Part shown: piece after piece, positions 33,340 through 44,475 of the stretch
How positions within the stretch are numbered: position 1 is the first letter of the stretch
Layout: every line of letters begins with the position of its first letter
From: Undaria pinnatifida
Taxonomy: Eukaryota; Sar; Phaeophyceae; Laminariales; Alariaceae
Length of the DNA: 64,000 bases
Assembly (NCBI GenBank): GCA_012845835.1
Contig: JABAKD010000010.1
Coordinates: forward strand, 11,927,973-11,991,972
Direction: 5' to 3'
Program-made: the position numbers and the translations under genes
The notes under the pieces: generated by a model
Seen by the model: only the letters and a program-made list of their open reading frames with translations
Database searches by the model: none
What the model was told of the DNA's origin: nothing

Positions 33340-34560
33340 AGTCTGCGTGTTGCTGCTCAGAATCTACGGCGACAATGTCAAACTCTCCCCTGCAGACAAG
33401 CTCCCGCAGAAATGGTGCCTAATGTCGATGTGATTATGTACCGGGTTATGAGAGTTCCCGCAGAAATGGTGCCTAATGTCGATGTGATTATGTACCGGGT
33501 TATGAGCAAGGTGCATTGCCCCCTTGTTATCCTCAAAAACTGTTATGCATGTCATACCATGTTATGTCCTTGATGGGGTCTGCCAGTGCTGCGTACTCGG
33601 CTTCTGTGGTCGAAAGCGTCACGTACTTTTGAGTCCTCGAAAACCAGCACACGCATGCCCCCGCGCGCAGCACAGCCCCACCTCCTATCAGTGGCCGTGC
33701 TGGCGTAGTCAGCATCCGCATACGCAATCAGCTCTAGCTCACTTCCTATCTGAAAAGTAATGCCAAAATCACTCGTGGAAAAAACATACTCTAAAATACC
33801 AACCGCAGTCTTCCCGTGTACCTCACTGGGTAAGTTCGTGTACCTAGCCACCGCTCTCACTGCGTTCGCAATATCCGAACGTGTCTGATTAGCTGGCCAC
33901 ATCAAGCACCCTACCATCTCACGAAAAGATCAGTCGCCTTCGGGAACTCTTCGAGTTTGAGGCCCTTTGCAATCGGATTTCTTTAAACGCCGAACTTCAA
34001 GGCTGTGTTTTCAGCGAAAGTTTGCCGCGAGGTCGTTAGAGTACCAGCATCCCAATCTCTAGAATACCGGCAGCCAGCATTCCACCTAAGCTGGCCTAGG
34101 TTGTTGATCGGCACACGGCTGTTCAAATCCTCACATATTTGATCGCACCAAGCCTTCCGCCCTACTGCAAAGATATCGTCCACATGAACTACTGCTACCA
34201 TGGAGACAGTTCCAGACTCGACCAAGCGCATGACACACGCGTCCGCTATACCCTGCTCAAAACCAATACTCTTCATGTGCGACAGTAGGTGGTCGTGCCA
34301 TGATCTCGACGCTTGCTTCAAGGTATAGAGACTCCGGTTCAAGCGTCCTACCTTACCAGACATCTCTCCACACTTCCGGGGTAAACGCACGGAAATATGT
34401 TGGTCTAGGTTCACCTGAACAAAAGCCTGAATGAAAGCCTGCTTTGAATCGAAATGACAAATATCCAAATCCAACTCGCAAGCAATGGCACCCAACAACC
34501 GAGCCATGGATGTTACACGACACCCTTGCTTCGAAAAATAATTCACCGCGTTAATTATCG
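33340..34560 (-). mobile_element. Ty1/copia pol fragment (reverse transcriptase and RNase H), fossil
   Basis: On the minus strand, 34546-33983 holds copia reverse transcriptase signatures: a DICHFDSKQAFIQAFV stretch, LNRSLYTLKQASRSWHDHL and VVHVDDIFAVG, the catalytic box. 33917-33552 holds the RNase H side (MVGCLMWPANQTRSDIANAV, YADADYAS), and near 33400 an HNHIDIRHHF motif typical of the RNase H C-terminus. The fragment is broken in several places and no gag or integrase is attached. Its relation to the plus-strand LTR element next to it is unclear, as orientations differ. Confidence 0.85.
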
Positions 34561-34639
34561 TGTTCGTTGATCCCTACGAAGCGTAGAGGGTTTACGCGTT
34601 GATTGAACAGTAGTGAGGTAGTGAAGTCACCGGTACAAA

Positions 34640-35310
34640 GACGAGTACAAGGTATGATATTGCTCCAAGCCGAGGCGCAACGTGGAGTGCGCTTGTCAGG
34701 AGGAACGGCGGCCAATTACCCAGAATATTTTCCACCGTTCCGATGTCCCGCTACCATGTAACCAACCTATAACTGGAAACCCCGCCTGCACTCAGCCATC
34801 ATCATTTCTGTATCACATTCAAGCTCACAATGAACAGAAACACACACAAAAGCAGAAATATGACACCAGTCGTCGACGTGCATGCTAGCTTCCCAGCCAA
34901 TCGTCCTCAACCGGGAACCTGGTATAAATGCGCGGAGGATTATGCGGAGGTTGCACGAGAGCAGCCGAAGGGTCCGTTTGAGAGCAGGTTTTGACCCGTC
35001 TTCGAAATAATTCAAGCTGAGGTCCACCTCTCGGCGTGCTGTTTCCTGGACGTGCCTTACCTTGCTCGCCCCTCTCGACTCTGCCGGGGCGGCCTCGGCC
35101 GTTCTCGCGTGTCTTGACGACCCCTGCTAAATCACGTTTTCGGCCAAAAATTATGTTCCGAAATGTCAAGTGACGTATGTATAAAAACACGAAAGTATGT
35201 TCCGCACATAAGCCAATGTTGTGCAATAACTCGACGGGAAGCCCCGATTGTTTTTACCACGAGCCGCGTTTCGAATCTCGCGGTGAACCCCCTTTTTTCA
35301 GCATTTTATT
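34640..35310 (+). repeat. Composite of three dispersed repeats
   Basis: 34662-34790 equals the second half of the repeat at 29756-29985. 34948-35130 is the second copy of the 190-bp repeat at 28556. 35165-35310 carries a tRNA-like end (CGAGCCGCGTTTCGAATCTC then GCGG). The order 190-bp repeat then tRNA-like unit is the same as at 28556-29010. Confidence 0.6.
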
Positions 35311-36214
35311 TTGTTTTTGTTTTAGGTTTACCTCCCTTCGGGTTCGAGCCTCGGTGTGTATCCGATATTCTTTTACTTTTTTTTCTTTTTTGTTTCCTTT
35401 TTTTTTCATTATATTTGCCATTTCAAAGAAAAAAAAATGTTATTTATACATGTTATACTAGATACTGCTTGTTTTTTGTCGAACTGCTGGTGGTGCTGCC
35501 GCTGCTGCTGTTGTCGTTGAAATTACACGTACATAACACATAGTTGTGCGGCGGCTGCTGCTGTTATTACGAAGGAGTATTACTATTAGGTAACGGCACC
35601 TTCATCAAGTAGATTCAAAAGTCCCGACACGCCCTTCGTTTCCCATTTTCTTTTGCCAGTACGTACACGTTCCCCCCATTTTATTTTGATACGAACCTGA
35701 CTGCCGGAGTATGAGCCCTCCGTGCGTTTGACCTCGCCTTATTTTTTATCCTTTTTGCTTCTGTTTTTTGTAATGTCAGCACAACTGAAGTAGCTTTTCG
35801 GATGTATGTCTACCTACTGTAAATGGCGCTCGGACTAGATTGTTTGTTTCCTGAACGTGCTTGCTGCTGCACAAAACGTAGTGCCATCATATATATGTCT
35901 GTGCTGTACTTATGCGTCTTGCCGCTTATCGTTGTACTGCCGATGCTGCTGATTGCTGTTGATGTACTCATACGTACAAGCAGTGCGGGTGCTGTTGTAT
36001 GTACGTATGTTGCTGTTGTTGCTGCTGATTCTACTGCTGCTGTCGCCGCCACACAACGAGTAGTGTGTAGTGCTGCTGCTGTACAAACAGGTACGAACAA
36101 GGGGAGTGTGTGTTTCTTGATGTTCGGCGTTCTTTCGCTGCACTTTGTAAACATAATTTGTTTGCACCTCTTGGCAGTACGTAATGTCGTATTTACGGAC
36201 TCTGTTCGCCTATG
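35311..36214. other. Stretch without recognised gene
   Basis: T-rich up to 35460, then GCTGCTG/GTTG-rich. A 130-codon plus frame at 35823-36215 is Val/Ala/Leu-rich but is explained by the trinucleotide bias, and no paralog supports it. Confidence 0.35.
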
Positions 36215-36227
36215 ACATCCTCGACCA

Positions 36228-36295
36228 TTGCGGGCATGGGCGGAGCCGCAGGCGGGCGTCAGCGGGCCTCGGCGAAGCCCCCCTTGTATGATATA
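36228..36295 (+). repeat. Dispersed repeat (GGCGGAGCC/GGCGAAGCCCCCC block), copy 3
   Basis: CATGGGCGGAGCCGCAGGCG to GGCGAAGCCCCCCTTGTA matches the first half of 29756-29985. Confidence 0.55.
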
Positions 36296-36431
36296 CATTT
36301 TCTTGACTGGGATGGTGGGCGTTGCTCAGCATTTCTACAGCGCACCAACGAGTACGACATTGAGCTCACACGTATACCTTCTCCCGTCGTTCCACCCCAA
36401 AACGCAAAGAAATAATGATTGCCCCCTGCAG

Positions 36432-36911
36432 ATAACAATGGAAGATCCAGCGGAGATTGTACAAGCCCGGAACGTCGCCATTACGCATGTGTGCTTCGAA
36501 CTGCTGGCAGCGCTCTTCTGCCCTACACGGACACTCTGCGTCTTTACGACCTTCTTTGCGGTGCTGTTATCGACCGTCGTGGCGTACTGCTCCAAACAAA
36601 GCATGACCTACATACTCTGGAGTTGGCTCGGTGTTTTGTTGCTTGCATCTCATGCGATCTCAGCGGCCAAAGCCTTTGAAGTGGAAGACTGCTTCTTCCT
36701 TGTTGTGTCGGATTTCCCTGTTTTTGTCTTCTTGCTGCAGATGTTCCTGTGCGGTGTAAACGCGCAAATTATATTCCTCGGTTGCGCAATCTCCACGGTA
36801 TCAAGACAAAGAGGGCTGAACGATCCCGTAGATATGCCGTTGGAGATTCCAACGCTGGCGTCGATGCACCCGGCGGCTGAGGTACAAGACCTGAAGCTTC
36901 GTCACGTGTAG
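36432..36911 (+). CDS. Exon 2 (copy B) of a small multi-pass membrane protein family
   Basis: After GCCCCCTGCAG the frame starts ITMEDPAEIVQARNVAIT, then hydrophobic segments at about residues 19-53, 57-81 and 93-116 of 159, with FLLQMFLCGVNAQ matching copy A, and a polar tail ending KLRHV. The alignment to copy A begins exactly at the acceptor and continues to near the stop, with more than half the residues changed, so the duplication is old yet both frames stay open. That argues for selection on the protein. An ATG three codons in (36438) could serve as a start if no exon 1 is attached. The nearest plus-strand exon 1 copy upstream is the shifted one at 15872, 20 kb away. Confidence 0.6.
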   Translation: MTMEDPAEIVQARNVAITHVCFELLAALFCPTRTLCVFTTFFAVLLSTVVAYCSKQSMTYILWSWLGVLLLASHAISAAKAFEVEDCFFLVVSDFPVFVFLLQMFLCGVNAQIIFLGCAISTVSRQRGLNDPVDMPLEIPTLASMHPAAEVQDLKLRHV

Positions 36912-37959
36912 CCGTAGATCTATAGATTAGAAATCTAAGGGCAGACGTGAACTACACCACACTGAATTGCTATCATAGAAGCGAAGCGGTGCCGCGCCCG
37001 TGGTGCGTTTTAGAGATTGGGTGTTGTTGCGCGTGGTGTAATACTGTACGCTACGAGCAGCCGCAGCAGGTAGGTTACGCAAAAGCGCAGTGTTTTGCAC
37101 GAGCTGAAGTTATGTGGAGGCGCGGTGTACGCTTCTTCCTTCCTTTCAGCATCTGCGACGGTAATACCGTAAAGGGCAAGTTCGTTGCGAACCGTTTTGA
37201 ATGACTATAATAGTAGCGTAGCAAGGGTCAACGTACGGTAGTAGCACTAGCGTAGTAAGGGTTTTGACAGGTTCAGTTGTACCCTTCTCTCCGGGCGGTA
37301 CCGGAAGAGGCCAGGTTGGGCGTATCACACCGCCGGATACCCAAGTTCGTGTTCGCGATGCTTAGGTAAAGCGCTGGGGGTTTCCGAACTCGTCTTCGCA
37401 GAGCTTCGGTTTCCGAAATCCCCATATTCATCTTTGCGAGGGCTCGGTTTCCCGTAGGTGGCAGACTACCTTATTTTCCGCTCTCTGTTATGCGACTTCG
37501 GTTCCAAGACAAAGGGTTTAGCTTTTCTCTACACAAAAATATTTGCGTCGTATATCCCGCCAAAACCCACCGCTATATTGCCGCTTTCGGACATGTGCAT
37601 AGAGGCGATTCACGGGCCGTGGGCTCAATCCCTGCTTTGTGGGGAAGGTTGCACGTCGCCATCGCGTCGTTCCTCGCCGTAGTAGCAAAATTGGAGCAGT
37701 ACCCGTTTGAAGCGTTGTTGTGCACGGATACCGTTAGGGTAGAGACCGTGCAGCCTTTCCTTTAATCATATCGTTGTGTATTTCCCACCTGCTGGAAATA
37801 TGGTAATATTGTACGGTTTGAAACTACCAGGTGCCAGGATTGGGTTTCAGAACATACGTACGATAAGCTCTACACTGGCATCTGCTTTCAGTTACGAGAT
37901 GCGGTCCTCTATTAAACCGGTCCCCTAGCCCAAGTTCCGACAATCAGTCCTCTAATGCA
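36912..37959. other. 3' flank of exon 2 copy B, partly duplicated
   Basis: 37035-37460 shares ordered words with 11560-11890 (see that entry). Open frames of 60-90 codons are not shared between the two copies. Nothing else is recognised. Confidence 0.35.
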
Positions 37960-38880
37960 ATGGTCCCCCACTGCGTTACATGCAGCGCGTGTTACGGCAG
38001 CGGGGCGAGCCGACCCGGTTATAGCTCACCTTTTGTCGTGGAGTTCGATTGGTGGTCCTGTTGGCCCGGTAGCCTCTCCAAACCTTCATCTCAAGTGAAA
38101 GGGGAGCAATTGAATTCCATACTCTTACGGAATTTCGTCTTAAACGCGTTGTAAGTCTCGCAAGCACTGGGGTCCATCCGTTTATGCGAGCTGACAGCAT
38201 GTTATTCTTTCAGTTAATAGTCCTTGATCATCACTTTAGCACTTTATAACTTGCTTTAGTTTCCTTTTCAATATATTTTTCTTCATTTCATGGGGATGTT
38301 AAGAACTGAAACACCAGGTTATGCGGGGGCATGATACTAAGCCGAGTACCCTGTGCCCTAAGAGAGGCGTTCCTCTCATGCAAAATAAACCGTCTGCGTG
38401 ATGAAACGTCCCTCCCGAACCCACAGAGGGACCCTCCTCTTCTTGGCGCCCAATGCGCTGCGGTTGAGGCCACGACCCATCGTACTTTTCCGTTACTACG
38501 CTTGGCCGCCGCAACACCCCCCCAAGTCTGGCAAAGTTAGCCAAAGCATAAAATAATGCGTCCCCCGTCAGCGGAACTCCAATACCCTTAGCCAGATCCA
38601 CCGCCTGAGCACGCTGTTTAGGCCGAGGTCGCCAGCTCCTTCCTATCCGATTTCGCTCTTGACAGGTACAACTTCTTCCAGTCCATCCGGATACCCTACT
38701 CTCCAATCTGGGTCGCTGAAGTCGTACAACTCATTCTTCCTCCGTTAAGGCCCTTGACGAGTACAATATATTTCAGTTACCATACGAATATACGACTCGT
38801 TAGTCTTGATCGTTGAAGTCATACACCTCTACAGGCCCCAGCTTCCGTCTTTGTTCCGATCGGGTGCGGCCTAAGCGCCT
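37960..38880 (-). pseudogene. Degenerate coding-like remnant, unidentified
   Basis: Patches on the minus strand look protein-coding: MDPSACETYNAFKTKFRKS near 38172-38115, VDLAKGIGVPLTGDALFYAL near 38600, and RKNELYDFSDPDWRVGYPDG near 38735. A similar word, VEVYDFND, is near 38825. They lie in different frames with interruptions. I do not recognise the family; a transposable-element protein is likely given the setting. Confidence 0.3.
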
Positions 38881-40340
38881 TTTTTCCCCGGCGGCGGCGC
38901 CGCCGCAACACGGGATATGTATATGAACACCATTTCTGGCGATTCACCTTTCGCCCTTACCAGTGATTGGCCCCGCAGGAATAGACTCTACGCACTAACT
39001 CCTTTAGAGGGCTGAGACCAATTATAGTGGGAAATCATTTTTGGATTCTATGAATTGATTTTTTTGGCCGACAATGCGCGATTTGCGGCAGGACGGCCAA
39101 AAATACCAATAGACTCGTCTGGATGCTCCCAGTAGTTTTCCTAGAGTTTTCTGACATGCTTTTCCGTTTATCCGGAATCGTTGTTTGACTGTTCGTCCAA
39201 CTTGTCAGTTCTGGGGACAAGGTGCTTTTAGCCCCAAACCCTCAACGATCCATTATTTTGGGCCTCAGTGCTGACCAACAATAATACTATTTCTTATTTT
39301 TGAAAACTGATTGGTTGTGCCTCAAATCAAAATAATACCCAAGAGAACGAACGGAGAACTGCTCCAAAACTCCCTCGGGAAACTACGGGGTGGATCTTGA
39401 AGAGTGTATCTCGGTGTTTTTGACAGTCCAGCCGTCTAAAACAGGAAGGTGTATGTGGCCTATAATTCAGTTCTGAGAGCCAAATATGTATCGTAATAGT
39501 TGGTCTTAGCCCCAAAAAAGGCTCTGCAGACCAATACTCGAAAAGCAAAAGTGTGGTCGTTCGTTCGTTCGGGTCCTCTTTAGTTTATAACTACTAATAA
39601 GGGATCCTCTTCGAATTTTCGAGTGTAGGGTATCTCGGTGGAGGCCACTCTGCGAAGTTCCCCAGTGGTCATAATTCATCACGTTGTTACAGATCTTCAC
39701 GAAGTTTTGGCTTTTTTTGGCGTTTGGGCATTTGCGCCGCCGGTGTCTAGTTGTGTTGGTTTCGGCAGCGCGTGTTGCCCTTCTCGTGTTGGGAGATTTA
39801 ATGTTTCTAGACACGTTTAGTTTCTATAATGTACAAGGTTCCCCTGCGGGATGGGGTTGACTTGATATCCCAGGGGCGTCGCAAGAAAAGGGGGAACATA
39901 GGCATTCCAATGACAAGTGATATATGAGCTGCTGCGTTTTTTGCTGCCACTGTATTCTTCGTATGCGTTGTATGAGGTCTGACGATGTGTTTTTGGGCCT
40001 TGCATTTCACGTGAAAATGTTGTTGTGGTTCGATCTCCTGCTGTGCACCAACCACACACATATACACCGTGAGTACTGGTACAAAGGCGCGAGCTTGAAA
40101 CACGGCTGACATTGTACTGCTGCTGCGGTGCTGCTGTATACTGATTTTGTGATAGCGCGCACTGCACGCTGCCTGGTACATGCAGAAACGCACATCCATA
40201 TACATACACACATAATCACCATCTGTGGCGATCAAAAATGCAAGACATCACAGCACGGTTGCTGTTGTACCGTGACTGCTACAAGTAGCACTGAGCCTGG
40301 ATGGCCATGTGCAATGCGGTAAAACAGTAGCAATAATAGA
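38881..40340. other. Stretch without recognised gene
   Basis: AT-richer sequence from 39000 to 39800 without repeat partners. 39810-40340 has overlapping frames on the minus strand (39807-40235) that are Cys/His-rich but unsupported. Confidence 0.3.
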
Positions 40341-40353
40341 GCGACAAGATTTT

Positions 40354-40735
40354 TCCGCGGAATGCCGCGGACGTGTCTGTGGTAAGCCGCGGCGCTCCCC
40401 GGGCACCACCGTGGCATGCCGCGGCCTGCCACAGCAATCCGCGGATAGCCACGGACTGGACATATCCACGGCCACGTCCACGGCAATGTCCGCGGCAGTA
40501 TCCGCGGCACTATCCGCGGCAACATCCCCGACCGTGTCAATGTCCGCGGCAATGTCCACGGCAATGCCCGCGGCCATGCCCACGGCAAGTTCCGTTGCCA
40601 TATCGGCGGCAATGTCCGCGGCGATGCCCGCGGCAATGTCCACGGCATTCGTGGCAATATCCGCGGCAATGCCCGCGGTGTGCCGCGGGCGTCGCCGCGG
40701 GTTGCCGCGGCTCGACCGTGGACAGCCGCGGCTCA
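40354..40735. repeat. Palindromic-core minisatellite (CCGCGG family)
   Basis: About 30 occurrences of CCGCGG or one-base variants (CCACGG, CCGTGG) in 380 bp. In the middle the unit is 12 bp, AATGTCCGCGGC or AATGCCCGCGGC. At the edges the spacing loosens to 8-20 bp. Because the unit is a multiple of three, frames on both strands stay open (152 and 248 codons), which is an artefact. Confidence 0.9.
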
Positions 40736-42085
40736 CCACGAACATAGTCTGCAGAAAGGTAAAATAATGTAAACCCCTCGAATGTGGTGAAGTTTCCACT
40801 TTCATAACAATAAACGTATGGGTTTCTATGGGCCCTGCGCTGCTCGGCGAACTGAGGCGGGCGGCAGTATGGGTCTTGCTCTGTGGATCTTTTCCGGAGC
40901 TTCGACCTTCCAGATGCTGCGCGGGGAGCACAACCACACGCGATAAATAGTAGCTAGTTGCCAATCTCCTAGGTCCACGGGCGGAGGGAGGCATTTTTTC
41001 AGGTGAAGTGTGTTACATGTTCAGTGCGAGGTGTACAGCATAAATCACAGGGATAGGTGCACATAGATACGTATGATGTTCAAGAGTTGTGCTGCTGCTG
41101 TTTTTGCTGCTGTTGTTCTGCTGTTGGCTGTACGTATCGCTGCGTCGTAGCAGACAGCAGAGGGGGTGAAATATATTGAACTGATAACTTCGGACAGCGA
41201 GCGGGCGCAGCGAATAATAAAACGTGAGAGCGGAACGCGCTATTTTTTTAAAGGACAAAACGAGAGTGGAGTTTTGCATGCATCTGACTGGCTCAGCGAG
41301 GCGGGACACAACTCCTTGGCGAAGATAACCATATCAGAACGCCGCCACAGAGCTCGACCGGGACTCAGACATGTATTGTAAGATACCCACCGCCCCCTTA
41401 CTTGCCCCACAGCGGAAAGTGCGAGAAAAAAACCTCGGCCGCCGGAAAACATCAGGCCAAAAAAAAGTGCATATTTCACATAGGCATATGTTCCGTCTTC
41501 TGTTCGTCGCTCTCTGCTCACACGCCACCAGTATAACAACAACGGCACTGCAGCAGCACCAGCATGAGCATAACCATATAGTCTATATGTGTGTACAATG
41601 TGCTCTTTATTTTGCCATGTTGTTCTCCTGCAGCCGAGGTTTTTCTCGCAAGGACTCCGTCGGTACATTATGAAGCATGTCTGGATCCCGGCCGAGCTCC
41701 ATGGTGCGTGTTCTGAGCATTCAAAGCCGCTGAGCTGGCTCTTCTTTCAAGGGGTTGTTTTCCGCCTCACCGAGCCGAGTAGGGCATGGAAAGCCCCGCA
41801 TTTTTTACTTTTAAATAGCCTGCTCCGATCTTCCATTGTTTTGGGCCACTTTGCTCTCCCGCCCACTACATGTCACCATCGGTCCATTTTTTTCACCTTC
41901 TTTGATATCTGCTACGACGCAGCAGCGGCAACAGTGACAGCAGCATGCAGCAGCAGAATTTCGAAGCACTTCTTTGTGACAGTCACGGACGGTGCTTCGT
42001 GTGTGTATGTGTGTGTGCGCTTCTGTGTGTATGTGTGCTGTCATAGGTCATAAACACACTAAATCATCAACAAATAAATGAGAGA
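40736..42085. other. Stretch without gene; imperfect inverted repeat at 41400-41665
   Basis: The arms 41405-41480 and 41590-41665 pair imperfectly, best over GCGAGAAAAAAACCTCGGC against GCCGAGGTTTTTCTCGC, around a spacer of some 110 bp. Open frames on both strands across it (142 codons minus, 100 plus) reflect the inverted structure. The rest has no recognised feature. Confidence 0.4.
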
Positions 42086-42089
42086 TTAA

Positions 42090-42268
42090 TGCCCATGGGC
42101 CGCCCGTGGATAGCCCATGAGTCTCATGGGTATCCTATGAGTCCCCCATGATATATGCATGGGTAGCCCGTTGGATAGCCCACGGGTCCAATGTGGGCAT
42201 CCCATGGGCGCCCATGGCATATGCATGGGTAGCCAATGAGTCGACCATGGAAAACTGTCCCATGGGAC
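42090..42268. repeat. Palindromic-core array (CCCATGGG family)
   Basis: About a dozen copies of CCCATGGG or one- to two-base variants (CCCATGAG, CCCGTGGA, CCCACGGG) in 180 bp, joined by TAGCC, ATCC and ATATGCATGGG spacers. Spacing is 12-20 bp. The array begins and ends abruptly. Confidence 0.85.
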
Positions 42269-42422
42269 TTCGTGAACAAAAAAAAGCATCCACCCGCAAA
42301 CCATCCATCTACATATATATGATAGAGCAGTAGTCTATAGACTACATAGTGGAAACTACAGTAAATTCATAAATAAAATGGATATTATTTATGTTGGATC
42401 TACCTCAAAATACCCCACTCAC

Positions 42423-42694
42423 TGTTAAGATACGGCCTCGAAAGGCCTGTTGTAGTTATCCGAATTTGATATCGTTTGGATGGGTTTCGTATGATAAGGT
42501 TGACGTTTTTTATTCGGGAAAGTTAGGAAATAGATCGGAGGCACGTGCCTCCGATCTCAAAAGCTATCCGGGGCTCTGGTGGAATCGAATAAAGCAAAGT
42601 CTCTACGAAGGAAAAGAAAGTGAGTACTCTCCGAGGACCTGCTCAATTGGCAGACCTGCAGGGGGCACTCTGTATCCCCACCTATAACCTTACA
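42423..42694 (+). mobile_element. Solo LTR of the Ty3/gypsy-like family
   Basis: Runs TGTTAAGATACGG to ATAACCTTACA and matches the LTR pair at 58425 and 62808, including the palindrome TCGGAGGCACGTGCCTCCGA. No partner LTR or internal sequence lies next to it, so it is a solo LTR, left by recombination between the two LTRs. Confidence 0.75.
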
Positions 42695-43159
42695 TACCTG
42701 GTATATTACAAGCACCAACAACACAGCTTGCAAAAAGATGAGTGTCGACCCTAAATTCGTCGAACACGCAGCTGACGTCCTTAGAAAAAAATTATATAGG
42801 ACAACTAATAATATTAATAAAACAAATAATTGCTTCGAATTATATAACTGTCGAAAAGTATGAAAAACACAAAACGAGTAAAAAATAAAATTCGTATCCG
42901 AGATCGTTCGATATTGTTGGTTGGCGAACCTGTGATATGTGACATGTGACATGCGGTGGGTGCCTTCAACGCGTACTCGCATCATATGAGCTCTACAGAT
43001 AGCGCTTCCACGTTAGGTGGCAAATTACAGCTAAAATCTCCTGCCCTGCCTACATTCGCGACATCGACGCCAAAGTGTGTATCATACCTCGTCAGGTAGA
43101 TATTAATAGGTTGGCGGTGGGAAACAGGGACGAGACACGACAACCTACATAGAGCCACA
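42695..43159. other. Upstream region of exon 1 copy D
   Basis: AT-rich to 42900, then ordinary. A short stretch CGCAGCTGACGTCCTTAGAA resembles one at the edge of array 1 (3822-3840). No promoter motif could be assigned. Confidence 0.35.
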
Positions 43160-43390
43160 ATGACCGATGACATCAGGAAGATGGAACCTGGGGCGAAGCA
43201 GCAAGGACAGCAGCAGCAGCAGCAGGAGCAGCAGCAGGAGCAGCAACCTCCAGATGTCGAGGCCATCGCTCTTCCAGTGCTGGGCGACCACCAGGGTCAA
43301 GCAGGGGTGATTGTTCACCATCATTATGTTGTGTCCCCCCCTGTTTCCGCCAGAAACGACAGCGCAAGGCAGTGCGAGTGCTGCTACGCG
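43160..43390 (+). CDS. Exon 1 (copy D) of the membrane protein family
   Basis: Seventy-seven codons from ATG to GCG, followed by the consensus donor GTGAGT in phase 0, as in copy A. The peptide begins MTDDIRKMEPGAKQQ, runs through a Gln-rich stretch (two groups of Q), then DVEAIALPVLGDHQ, VIVHHHYV and ends RNDSARQCECCYA. Order and end match copies A and B although the sequence has diverged strongly, while frame and donor are kept; that suggests a functional exon. No exon 2 copy lies downstream in the window. The right arm of the inverted duplication starts 290 bp later and may have separated it from its partner. Confidence 0.6.
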
Positions 43391-44105
43391 GTGAGTTTTC
43401 GCCTCCGACAATGCCCGTAAGTCGTGCCATAGCGCGGCACACACGTCATATATATGTCCAACGCACGCTAGGTAAAATTCGGCGGGTTACTTCGTACGGC
43501 CGGCTGTGGTCGCCTATACACTGACCCCCTGGTAGATATTTGCTCTCCTCTACGTCATAATCGCTCGAGAACGATGCCTCGCGGACAGTTCGCAAAGTTG
43601 AGCATCGACTGGTAGTTTTACTTTTTCCAAGATGATGCTTGTTGTCGTCTCATTCGTTCACGCTTATTTTTTTGTAAAACTACAAGGGCTCCGCATGGCT
43701 GCCGGCATATGATTCGAGTAGGGCAGGGCAGCACTTCGAATTGTTCGATTCAATACTTGGTAGAGTAAAAAAAGCCACCACACACAATCGTAGTCTGCGC
43801 GTACAGTATGTAAGGTAATGCCAAGAGTTCGATAGAGACTAACAATCATAACAATGTACTACTACTAATAGCTACCTTTTTTAAGTGAAACCGAGTCCGA
43901 GCTTATTCATCAGATTTCAATCGGATAAACCCGAGCCGACTGACCCTTTAGTCTGGCGACGAAACGTGTCGAGTACGTTTCTTGTGATATTTTAACTCAA
44001 TCGAGCATCCGGGGCCAGTAAGCTGACTTACCACGTCCGCTTCGTGTTCTCTTCGTAGCCACTGAGAGACGCGCACTGAGCCAGCTTCTGAAATATACAA
44101 TGCAT

Positions 44106-44475
44106 GCTATACCCCCCCCCCCCCCCCGCTCCCCCTTGATCAAACCCAGGCCCCCACGTCCTTAATAACTCCGCTCTCCCCTCACCGGTTATTCGACTTA
44201 CAGGAATCACTTGACAAACTGATGCATTTCCTTCCACAGCGGTCAGATTTTGTCCCCATCAAAAACGGGTTTTATAGTTTCCGCGCACAGACTGACCACC
44301 ATCACCCTGTTGAGCCTGATAGCTACACCGTAGTTGCAAGGGGAGTCGCCGACCTATATCCTTAATGAGGACACACAACCCGTAATACGCGCGATCGGAG
44401 TATCACGCACAGCTTGCACAGATGAGTTTCGAGAAAATCTTCGATCTCACAGCTGGAGTGTTTTTTTATTTTTAG
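44106..44475. mobile_element. 365-bp element inserted in the right arm
   Basis: The left arm runs uninterrupted at the matching place (20930-20960), so this is an insertion. It starts with a C15-17 run and CTCCCCCTTGATCAAACCCA, continues with TTTATAGTTTCCGCGCACAG, and ends in CTCACAGCTGGAGTGTTTTT. Read on the minus strand, GGGGCCTGGGTTTGATC looks like an RNA polymerase III box B, so it may be a SINE. Partial copies are at 1395-1505 and 63783-64000. Confidence 0.6.

Noticed and set aside
35823-36215. 130-codon hydrophobic plus frame
   Set aside because: Explained by GCTGCTG/GTTG bias; no paralog, unlike the neighbouring exon 2.
40248-40994. 248-codon minus frame and 152-codon plus frame
   Set aside because: The 12-bp unit keeps all frames open; no non-repeat part looks like protein.
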